In this document: positions 1-5,372 of the stretch, one piece after another | How positions within the stretch are numbered: the first letter of the stretch is position 1 | Layout of the letters: every line of letters begins with the position of its first letter | DNA from: an uncultured Ignavibacteriota bacterium | Lineage (GTDB): Bacteria; Bacteroidota; Ignavibacteria; UBA10030; UBA8401 | Length of the DNA: 5,406 bases | Reading direction: 5' to 3' | NCBI GenBank assembly: GCA_903907305.1 | Contig: CAIVNT010000433.1 | Coordinates: 1 to 5,406, forward strand | Program-made: the position numbers and the translations under genes | Notes under the pieces: model-generated | Told to the model about the DNA's origin: nothing | Database searches by the model: none | Seen by the model: the letters and a program-made list of their open reading frames with translations, nothing else

Positions 1-84
1 ACAAAGACACTAAGGCACAAAATTCCACCAATGTATTTTTTACGTATGTCGTATTAGAGTAAATTTGTGTTTTCGTGCCTTTGT
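1..84. repeat. Imperfect inverted repeat made of 8-nt units
   Basis: The left arm (1-21) and the reverse complement of the right arm (64-84) match at 17 of 21 positions, separated by a 42-base AT-rich centre. Each arm is internally periodic: AAGACACT then AAGGCACA on the left; AAGGCACG then AAAACACA on the right when read on the minus strand (pattern AARRCACN). The left arm may continue beyond the window edge. As RNA it could form a long imperfect stem. Sequences of the type CACAAAGRCAC are, from memory, dispersed between genes in many bacterial genomes; I could not check that here. No protein gene is visible in this stretch. Confidence 0.6.
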
Positions 85-130
85 GGCTAATAAAAAACTG
101 TAAGAATGTTCTGCTGAACAAGTACGAAAC

Positions 131-140
131 AGGATAAGGA
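131..140 (+). promoter_or_regulatory. Ribosome binding site of the LOG-family gene
   Basis: Two purine-rich Shine-Dalgarno-like cores, AGGA at 131-134 and AAGGA at 136-140, precede the ATG at 145. The first has 10 bases of spacing and the second 4. Either supports 145 as the true start. Confidence 0.5.
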
Positions 141-144
141 ACGA

Positions 145-684
145 ATGAAATCAGTCTGTATCTTCTGCGGTTCAAAAAGCGGTCTTCGAAAGGAATATAC
201 CGAAAGCGCTCAGCTTCTTGGTCAGCTATTTGTAAAGAATAACATTGCCATGATCTACGGCGGCGCAACCAACGGACTCATGGGCGCGATCGCCGATACG
301 ATGATGGACGCCGGAGGAAAAGTGATCGGTGTTATCCCTAAACTTATTGCGGACCGTGAACTCGCGCACAAGAATCTCTCCGAACTGCACATCGTGTCCT
401 CCATGAGCGAGCGGAAGACGAAGATGCTCGAACTTTCCGATGCATTCATCACGCTGCCGGGCGGTGTTGGTTCAATGGATGAGATGTTCGAAGTTCTGGC
501 CTTTACCCATCTCGGCGTGAATGAAAAACTGGTCGGCATACTGAACGTGTTAGGATTCTACGATTCGCTCCTGAAATACATCGATCACGCCGTTACTGAA
601 GGATTCGTCCCGGAACGGGTGAAAAGACAGATCATTGTCGAAACGGATCCAAATACATTGTTGTCATCTATGGGGCTGAAATGA
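145..684 (+). CDS. LOG family protein (nucleoside 5'-monophosphate phosphoribohydrolase)
   Basis: This 179-residue protein is a full-length LOG/TIGR00730-type Rossmann-fold enzyme. Family members hydrolyse the N-glycosidic bond of (often N6-modified) purine nucleoside 5'-monophosphates, giving free base and ribose 5-phosphate in the cytoplasm. Visible motifs are the N-terminal strand and turn SVCIFCGS (3-10), the nucleotide-binding GGATNGLMG (39-47), the MSERK arginine-lysine pair (87-91), and the signature PGGVGSMDE (105-113) carrying the catalytic-type Glu113. The usual signature is PGGxGTxxE, so Ser110 replaces the common Thr, a mild change. The ATG start has purine-rich Shine-Dalgarno cores upstream. 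The stop overlaps the next start as ATGA, so it is co-translated with the Rid-family gene. Family assignment is firm. Whether the substrate is a cytokinin-type nucleotide or an ordinary or damaged nucleotide cannot be told from sequence. Confidence 0.93.
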   Translation: MKSVCIFCGSKSGLRKEYTESAQLLGQLFVKNNIAMIYGGATNGLMGAIADTMMDAGGKVIGVIPKLIADRELAHKNLSELHIVSSMSERKTKMLELSDAFITLPGGVGSMDEMFEVLAFTHLGVNEKLVGILNVLGFYDSLLKYIDHAVTEGFVPERVKRQIIVETDPNTLLSSMGLK

Positions 685-1070
685 GTAGCAGACAGAATAT
701 CTCTTCGGGAGCAAAATGGGAATCGATCGTTGGATACTCCCGAGCAGTACGGGTAGGAAACACGGTCGAAGTGACCGGAACGGTAGCGACCGATACATCG
801 GGCAATCTCGTGTGGAAGGATAATCCCTTCGAACAGACAAAATTCATCCTTCAAAAGATCGAAGGTGTGCTGAAACAGGCTGGAGCATCGCTGAGTGATG
901 TGGTCCGCACGCGCATGTTCGTGACCGACATCTCCCGCTGGGAAGAATACGGAAAAGCGCACGGAGAATTTTTCAGCATTATCAGACCATGTACCACTAT
1001 GGTAGAGGTTTCCAAACTGATCGAACCGGAATATATGATCGAGATCGAAGCCACTGCAATTATTGAATAA
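681..1070 (+). CDS. Rid family (YjgF/YER057c/UK114) protein lacking the catalytic Arg
   Basis: This 129-residue protein has the normal length of a single-domain Rid subunit, a family that forms trimers with active sites between subunits. Recognisable family blocks are the early strand with VGNTVEVTGTVA (25-36), the helix NPFEQTKFILQKIEGVLKQAG (48-68), SDVVRTRMFVTDI (72-84), and the C-terminal strand IEIEATAII (120-128). Archetypal RidA deaminates 2-imino/enamino acids and uses an Arg in the segment PARSCVEV. The equivalent here is PCTTMVEV (103-110), so Thr105 stands in place of that Arg. By what is known of the family, such members are not expected to have RidA imine deaminase activity, so the symbol ridA is withheld. 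The ATG overlaps the LOG stop by 4 bases, indicating translational coupling. A strong hairpin with a T-run follows 20 bases after the stop. Confidence 0.9.
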   Translation: MSSRQNISSGAKWESIVGYSRAVRVGNTVEVTGTVATDTSGNLVWKDNPFEQTKFILQKIEGVLKQAGASLSDVVRTRMFVTDISRWEEYGKAHGEFFSIIRPCTTMVEVSKLIEPEYMIEIEATAIIE

Positions 1071-1087
1071 TTGTAATTGGATATCCG

Positions 1088-1112
1088 GTAGGACAAGCAT
1101 TCTTGCTTGTCC
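1088..1112 (+). repeat. REP-like palindromic element, copy 1
   Basis: A GTAG tetranucleotide (1088-1091) runs into a perfect palindrome: left arm GGACAAGCA (1091-1099), loop TTCT, right arm TGCTTGTCC (1104-1112). GTAG directly before a palindrome is the hallmark layout of REP elements mobilised by RAYT (TnpA-REP) transposases. The match to copy 2 in inverted orientation (21 of 25 positions) supports a real repeat family rather than a lone terminator. Confidence 0.65.
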
Positions 1113-1116
1113 TTTT
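1090..1116 (+). terminator. Rho-independent terminator after the LOG/Rid pair
   Basis: A perfect 10-bp stem (1090-1099 with 1104-1113) with a 4-base loop is followed by T residues up to 1116. It lies 20 bases after the Rid-family stop codon. The U-tract is short (four, one of them paired), so termination may be partial. The hairpin is the same DNA as REP-like copy 1, so the repeat seems to serve as the operon's terminator. Confidence 0.6.
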
Positions 1117-1127
1117 GAATTTAAATC

Positions 1128-1152
1128 GGACAACCAGGAATGGTTGTCCCAC
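1128..1152 (-). repeat. REP-like palindromic element, copy 2 (inverted)
   Basis: Left arm GGACAACCA (1128-1136), loop GGAA (1137-1140) and right arm TGGTTGTCC (1141-1149) form a perfect 9-bp hairpin. Read on the minus strand it begins GTGG, compared with GTAG in copy 1, and aligns with copy 1 at 21 of 25 positions. The only stem differences are one G-C pair changed to C-G, a compensatory swap. The 15-base gap between the copies contains the palindrome ATTTAAAT. The element ends 5 bases before the preferred rsgA start. Confidence 0.65.
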
Positions 1153-1157
1153 ACTGT

Positions 1158-2219
1158 ATGACTAGCGAACAACTCACATCACAGCAGCAATACCTCGCCG
1201 AAGGATTCTCCGTCGCCCGTGTGATCGCAGAACATAAAGGGCGATACTCCATTATGATCGATGATACAGTGTTGTCGGCCGAGATCACGGGAAAAATGAT
1301 GTTCGCCGCAGAAACACGTAAGGATTATCCTGCCGTCGGGGACTGGGTTGCCGTACAGTTGTATGATGATAATTCTCCTGCCATCGTCCATCACATCCTC
1401 CCCCGCAGGACCGTTCTTTCCCGTAAGACCTCCGGCAGAGAAGTGGAAGAACAGATCATCGCCACGAATATGGATATTGTCTTTATCGTGCAGGGACTGG
1501 ATAAGAATTTCAATGTCCGTCGGCTGGAACGGTTCCTTGTCGTTGCCATGCAAAGCGGCGCAGTTCCCGTCATTCTGCTGAGCAAAAGCGACCTCCTTTC
1601 GGATGATGAATTACAAGGAATGCTGAAGGAAGTAAAGGCGATCTCTCTGAATGCCGTAACGATCGCATACAGTGCAAAGACGATGGTCCATCTTGAAGAG
1701 ATCAGAAAGCTTATCACCGAAAACTCCACCATCTGCTTCATCGGTTCATCCGGCGCAGGGAAGTCGACGCTGATCAATCGCCTGGTCGGCAATGAAAACA
1801 TCTACACTCAGGAAGTTCGCGAAGAAGATTCCAAAGGCATGCACACCACTACGCACCGTGAACTGATCCCGTTAGTCGGAGGAGGATGCGTTATCGACAC
1901 ACCGGGTTTGCGCGAAATAGGATTATGGGATGTCGGTGTACGTGTGGACGAATCATTCTCCGATATTGCCGAACTGGCGCTGCAATGTAAATTCACCGAT
2001 TGTTCGCACGCGCAGGAACCGGGATGCGCAGTTCAGGCTGCGATCGATAACGGCACTCTTGAGCAAGGACGCTATGAGAGCTTTCTGAAGTTAAAACGGG
2101 AAGCGGAATATATCGCTTCTAAAAGCGATGTCACCAAACAGCAGGAACGGAAAGCAAAAGAAAAGAAACTCGGGAAAGTCTTGAAACAGTTCGTCAAGAA
2201 CAATAATAAAAGACGGTAG
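1158..2219 (+). CDS. rsgA: Ribosome small subunit-dependent GTPase A
   Basis: RsgA (YjeQ/YloQ) is a circularly permuted GTPase that checks and completes late 30S subunit maturation. Residue numbers count from the ATG at 1140; subtract 6 for the preferred start. An N-terminal OB-fold (about 20-95) is followed by G4 (SKSD, 148-151), G5 (SAK, 178-180), the P-loop GSSGAGKST (202-210), switch I with HTTTH (235-239) and G3 DTPG (253-256), the order that defines the permuted family. The C-terminal zinc knuckle is Cys283, Cys288, His290, Cys296 (C-x4-C-x-H-x5-C), and the tail is Lys-rich. The 353-residue length is normal. I chose ATG 1158 because ATG 1140 lies inside a REP-like hairpin and adds only six non-conserved residues. 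Neither start has a well-spaced Shine-Dalgarno. All catalytic and metal-binding residues are present. Confidence 0.95.
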   Translation: MTSEQLTSQQQYLAEGFSVARVIAEHKGRYSIMIDDTVLSAEITGKMMFAAETRKDYPAVGDWVAVQLYDDNSPAIVHHILPRRTVLSRKTSGREVEEQIIATNMDIVFIVQGLDKNFNVRRLERFLVVAMQSGAVPVILLSKSDLLSDDELQGMLKEVKAISLNAVTIAYSAKTMVHLEEIRKLITENSTICFIGSSGAGKSTLINRLVGNENIYTQEVREEDSKGMHTTTHRELIPLVGGGCVIDTPGLREIGLWDVGVRVDESFSDIAELALQCKFTDCSHAQEPGCAVQAAIDNGTLEQGRYESFLKLKREAEYIASKSDVTKQQERKAKEKKLGKVLKQFVKNNNKRR

Positions 2220-2230
2220 TCCTCTCCCCC

Positions 2231-2265
2231 TTTTTCATTCCCAAACTCTGTTGGTGAATGAAAAA
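2231..2265. other. Interrupted palindrome between rsgA and the MFS gene
   Basis: TTTTTCATTC (2231-2240) is the exact reverse complement of GAATGAAAAA (2256-2265). Inside it, CCAA (2241-2244) pairs with TTGG (2251-2254), leaving one bulged T and the six-base loop ACTCTG. The stem therefore has about 14 pairs. It is not a classical terminator in either direction, since the T-run comes before the stem and the A-run after it. It contains the TTG at 2251 that would otherwise lengthen the MFS reading frame. Confidence 0.5.
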
Positions 2266-2319
2266 CGTGAATTCATCTCATTCAAAAGTTCTACATTGCT
2301 CCACCGATACAGCGTTTTC

Positions 2320-3630
2320 ATGAAAAAGACCAAGATTCACCGCAATATCCTCATCCTCGGCATCGTGAGTCTGTTGACTGATGCTGCTACGGAAATGATC
2401 TATCCGTTCCTTCCGCTCTTTATCGCAACGCTCGGTTCCGGCGCCATTCTTCTCGGCATCATCGAAGGAATCGCGGAGACGACCGCATCGCTCCTGAAAC
2501 TGATGAGCGGTATCGTTTCCGATAAACTCGGAAAACGGAAAGCGTTGGTGATCGCCGGGTACACGGTCTCTTCCCTTGCGCGCCCTCTTATCGGTATAGT
2601 GGCTGACGCATGGCAAATCGCACTCATTCGTACCATGGACCGAGTGGGAAAAGGGATCCGCACCTCACCCCGCGACGCACTCATCGCTTCATCAGTCACT
2701 CCCGAGATCCGCGGCAGAGCATTCGGATTCCATAGGGCGATGGACCATTCCGGGGCAGTGCTCGGACCGCTCCTGGGAATCGGAACGATCGCGTTATTGA
2801 TTCTTGTGTTCGATCAGTATAACATCAACACAATTCTCAGAACGACATTCCTGTTCGCGATCATCCCCGGCGCTTTCGCCGTGATCACTTTGACACTGTT
2901 CGTAAAAGAGAATGCCGGCGGACCCGCACGCAGGGCACGTTTCTCCTTCTCGTTGAGGTCATTCAACACACAATTCAAACGGTACCTCTTTATCATTGCA
3001 TTCTTTACGCTCGGCAATTCCTCCGATGCTTTTATGCTCTTTCGTCTTCAGGAAACGCTGAAGGAGAGCACCGTGCTCCATTCGTTCATTGTCTCCGTTC
3101 CGTTGTTTGCCGCGATCCTCAGCAGATTTTCCGAACCGCAGCTGCAGATACAGATCTCCAACATCCTGTTCCTACCGGTCGTCTGGTCGTTCTTTCATGT
3201 GATCAAAGCATTGTTATCCACTCCGCTCGGTTCATTGTCGGACCGGATCGGGAGGAAATTGTCCATCAACATCGGCTGGGGGATCTATGGTGCGGTCTAT
3301 GCGGGGTTTGCTTCGCTGGAGTTCCTTCCGGACACATGGCAGATCGCAGGGTCATTCGCTCTTTTCACGATCTATGCTGTCTATTACGCGTTCACGGAAG
3401 GGGCTGAAAAGGCATTGGTTGCGGATATTGTTCCTGATGAACTGCGGGGAAGTGCTTACGGGTTGTTCAATTTTGCCGTCGGTATTGCTGCGCTGCCAGC
3501 GAGTATTGTCTTCGGTCTTGTCTACAGCAAATTCGGTGGGACGGTAGCATTCGGCATGGGGGCAGTCATTTCGCTCGTTTCTATGGTACTGCTTTCTCTT
3601 GGGATAAAAGAACAGCGGCAAAACTTCTGA
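2320..3630 (+). CDS. Major facilitator superfamily (MFS) transporter
   Basis: This 436-residue inner-membrane protein has two six-helix halves. The first half has motif A in the TM2-TM3 loop (GIVSDKLGKRK, 64-74) and the stretch RVGKGIRTSPRDAL (108-121) after TM4. The second half repeats motif A as GSLSDRIGRK (304-313). The RVGKGIRTSPRDAL block suggests the MJ1317-like MFS branch, whose substrates are mostly unknown; drug or metabolite efflux is only a guess. The cytoplasmic loop between TM6 and TM7 (about 198-220) is basic. The segment joining TM7 and TM8 (about 245-280) is longer than I expect for relatives. I chose ATG 2320 because the first helix begins about nine residues later. An in-frame TTG at 2251 would add 23 residues but sits in a hairpin. 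No good Shine-Dalgarno is seen at either start. It is likely a separate unit from rsgA, 100 bases upstream. Confidence 0.9.
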   Translation: MKKTKIHRNILILGIVSLLTDAATEMIYPFLPLFIATLGSGAILLGIIEGIAETTASLLKLMSGIVSDKLGKRKALVIAGYTVSSLARPLIGIVADAWQIALIRTMDRVGKGIRTSPRDALIASSVTPEIRGRAFGFHRAMDHSGAVLGPLLGIGTIALLILVFDQYNINTILRTTFLFAIIPGAFAVITLTLFVKENAGGPARRARFSFSLRSFNTQFKRYLFIIAFFTLGNSSDAFMLFRLQETLKESTVLHSFIVSVPLFAAILSRFSEPQLQIQISNILFLPVVWSFFHVIKALLSTPLGSLSDRIGRKLSINIGWGIYGAVYAGFASLEFLPDTWQIAGSFALFTIYAVYYAFTEGAEKALVADIVPDELRGSAYGLFNFAVGIAALPASIVFGLVYSKFGGTVAFGMGAVISLVSMVLLSLGIKEQRQNF

Positions 3631-3638
3631 ACGCAGTT

Positions 3639-4073
3639 CTAACCGCGGATCTGAGAATAGACTACGGTCACGTCATCCACTTCCATGGGCATAAGTGCTT
3701 TCTCTTTTCGAGAAGCGGTGCGATATTCTTCCTGAAACCAAAATTCATCCAGTCCATTCACCGCAACGACACTCCACAGCCACGCCTCTTCGGCAGGGTG
3801 ACATTCATCATGATCGGAAAATGCGATCACTAGACCGTCCTTAATGAATTTTTTTGCCAGTTCCTTCGAGACGAAAACAGGAGGAGAATCATCGATATAC
3901 TCATTCTCCAGCACGTCCCGGATCGCATTGTCGCAGAATTCCTTTTCGAACCCGAGCGACTTACCGATACGCTGCATCAGGGCACGCTCTATCTCCGATA
4001 CAGTTCGGTCCTTCCGCACGAGCAGCAGCAATCCTTTGAAATAATTACTGCCGTCAATAATTGATACATCCAC
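3639..4073 (-). CDS. Uncharacterised small protein with a TerB-like helical pattern
   Basis: This 144-residue soluble protein has no signal peptide or membrane helix. I do not know a function for it. Residues 22-46 (Asp-rich start, then acidic residues, a helix with RALMQRIGKSLGF, and KEF) and residues 87-113 (SDHDECHPAEEAWL followed by NGLDEFWF) look like two copies of the acidic helical unit of TerB/DjlA N-terminal domains, in which a short Asp/Glu-containing loop precedes a helix ending in a Gly-hydrophobic turn. TerB-type folds occur in tellurite-resistance and stress-related proteins, but the resemblance is weak and I infer fold only. The conserved-looking opening IIDGSNYFKGLLLLVRKD (5-22) argues for a real gene. 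The start is GTG at 4073 with AAGGA upstream. It lies 30 bases after the trans-sulfuration gene on the same strand and ends 8 bases from the MFS stop. Confidence 0.8.
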   Translation of the reverse strand: MDVSIIDGSNYFKGLLLLVRKDRTVSEIERALMQRIGKSLGFEKEFCDNAIRDVLENEYIDDSPPVFVSKELAKKFIKDGLVIAFSDHDECHPAEEAWLWSVVAVNGLDEFWFQEEYRTASRKEKALMPMEVDDVTVVYSQIRG

Positions 4074-4083
4074 TATCTTCTGT

Positions 4084-4088
4084 TCCTT
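4084..4088 (-). promoter_or_regulatory. Ribosome binding site for the GTG start at 4073
   Basis: On the minus strand AAGGA lies 10 bases before the GTG codon, in the 30-base gap after the trans-sulfuration gene's stop. It supports a GTG start and independent initiation of the TerB-like gene within a shared transcript. Confidence 0.45.
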
Positions 4089-4103
4089 TACATGTTCAAC
4101 AGA

Positions 4104-5300
4104 TCAAATTTTCTTAATTGCCTGCCGGAAATCTTCGATCAGATCTTCAATTCCCTCAGCACCGACGGAAACGCGGATCATTCCCGGAGTAACACCGTGC
4201 TGCTTCAGTTCTGCCTCGCTCATATTCACATGCGAAGAATACACGGGGATGCTGACAAGTGTTTCCACACCGCCTAACGACATCGCGTTCACCGCAACAT
4301 TTAGCGAATCGCACACCTTTGCCGCCCCTTTCACTCCCCCTTTCACTTCCACGAGCATCATCGCACCGAATCCGGACATCTGCTTCAACGCAATTTTATG
4401 CTGCGGATGGGACTTCAGTCCGGGATATAATACACGCAGAACGTTCGCATTTTTTTCGAGGGCTTTCGCCAGTTTCATCGCACTTTCCGTCTGCCGCTGC
4501 ACACGCAGTTCGAAGGTCTTCAGACTCCGCGAGAGCAAAAATGCGGCGAACGGATCTGCGCATCCGCCGAGATATTTTGCGAGCTGGCGGACCTGTTTTA
4601 CATCCTTGGTCGTTCCGATCACCGCACCGGCAAGCACATCGCTGTGTCCCCCGATATATTTTGTAGCGCTTTCCACGATCAGATCGAAGCCGATGTTGAA
4701 CGGGGACTGGTGAAGACACGAGGCAAAAGTATTATCGATCATCGTCACGATCTTCGCGCCGGACTTCTTTTCCGCTTTTTTCACTTCGGCGATCGCTTTA
4801 TACAGATCCACGATCCCGACAGTGGGATTCGTCGGCGATTCACAGAAGAAGAGTTTCGTTCTTTCCGTCACGAGCGTTGAGATATCCCCGAGTGAATCGG
4901 CATTCACATACTTCACCGTTACATTGAACTGCGGCAGCACGTCGCGGAAGAAGCGGTACGTTCCTCCATACAATGCGGGGGTGCTGATGATCTCATCCCC
5001 GGCCTTCACAATGGAAAGGATCGCCGTGGAGATCGCGGCCATTCCCGATGCGAACAGCACGGCAGCCTCCGCTTCATTCATCTCCGCCAGTTTCTCTTCA
5101 ACATCTTCCACTGAAGGATTATGATACCGGGAATAGACATACACCGTCGGATCCCCTTGCGAATAACGGACTGCATCATTGGAATTTGCGAACCGGTATG
5201 TGGAGGTCTGATGGATCGGCGTTACAACAGATCCTTGATACGGATAGAGTTTCTTTCCGTGGATGGCGCGGGTTGCGAGAGAGGTTTTTTTGGATTTCAT
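4104..5300 (-). CDS. Trans-sulfuration PLP-dependent enzyme (cystathionine gamma-synthase/gamma-lyase type)
   Basis: This 398-residue protein is a full-length fold-type I PLP enzyme of the Cys/Met metabolism family, active as a cytoplasmic tetramer. Key features are the YSRYHNP segment (56-62), whose Tyr56 and Arg58 reach the neighbouring subunit's PLP phosphate, SGMAA (85-89), the ring-stacking Tyr111, Asp189 (MIDNTFA) pairing with the PLP nitrogen, the Schiff-base Lys214 in SATKYIGGHSD (211-221), SLGGVET (341-347), and the carboxylate-binding Arg376 in IRVSVG. All catalytic residues are intact. Methionine gamma-lyases carry Cys in the LYGCT motif; here it is LYGGT with Gly113, which favours cystathionine gamma-synthase, gamma-lyase or O-acyl-homoserine sulfhydrylase chemistry. 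Sequence alone does not decide among these, so no symbol is given. The ATG at 5300 has no clear Shine-Dalgarno, but a promoter is visible just upstream. The TerB-like gene follows downstream. Confidence 0.92.
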   Translation of the reverse strand: MKSKKTSLATRAIHGKKLYPYQGSVVTPIHQTSTYRFANSNDAVRYSQGDPTVYVYSRYHNPSVEDVEEKLAEMNEAEAAVLFASGMAAISTAILSIVKAGDEIISTPALYGGTYRFFRDVLPQFNVTVKYVNADSLGDISTLVTERTKLFFCESPTNPTVGIVDLYKAIAEVKKAEKKSGAKIVTMIDNTFASCLHQSPFNIGFDLIVESATKYIGGHSDVLAGAVIGTTKDVKQVRQLAKYLGGCADPFAAFLLSRSLKTFELRVQRQTESAMKLAKALEKNANVLRVLYPGLKSHPQHKIALKQMSGFGAMMLVEVKGGVKGAAKVCDSLNVAVNAMSLGGVETLVSIPVYSSHVNMSEAELKQHGVTPGMIRVSVGAEGIEDLIEDFRQAIKKI

Positions 5301-5334
5301 GGGATTCTATTTTAGCCGTTGGCGATAAATCAAA

Positions 5335-5364
5335 ATTTTACTGCGCAATCAGAGGCCATCTCAA
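5335..5364 (-). promoter_or_regulatory. Sigma-70-type promoter of the trans-sulfuration gene
   Basis: On the minus strand, TTGAGA (5364-5359, 5 of 6 to TTGACA) is followed after 18 bases by TAAAAT (5340-5335, 5 of 6 to TATAAT). The -10 box ends 34 bases before the ATG, giving a leader of roughly 28 bases. No operator or riboswitch (for example a SAM box) fits in so short a leader. If the organism uses a Bacteroidota-type sigma factor, this match would carry less weight. Confidence 0.45.
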
Positions 5365-5372
5365 AAACACCA

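Noticed and set aside
60..67. TAAATTTG, a perfect match to the Bacteroidota -7 promoter motif TAnnTTTG, upstream of the LOG gene.
   Set aside because: It lies inside the right half of the inverted repeat, has no matching -33 TTG at proper spacing, and such an AT-rich 6-base match is expected by chance.
107..120. Small hairpin TGTTC-TGCT-GAACA before the LOG gene.
   Set aside because: Only five base pairs with no T-run or neighbouring conserved element; too weak to call.
1079..1086. Palindrome GGATATCC just before the first REP-like element.
   Set aside because: Eight-base palindromes occur by chance and nothing nearby repeats it.
585..1172. Long minus-strand open frame (195 codons) opposite the Rid-family gene.
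   Set aside because: It is antisense to a clear Rid-family protein, shows no recognisable domain, and crosses both the LOG 3' end and the terminator hairpin.
3615..3646. Possible terminator between the convergent genes, GCGG paired with CCGC plus an inner GAAC/GTTC.
   Set aside because: The pairings are 4 bp each, mutually inconsistent in spacing, and lack a T-run on either strand.
4249..4713. Long plus-strand open frame (154 codons) opposite the trans-sulfuration gene.
   Set aside because: It is a shadow of a strongly conserved PLP enzyme; the translation is rich in Ser, Phe and Pro with no domain.
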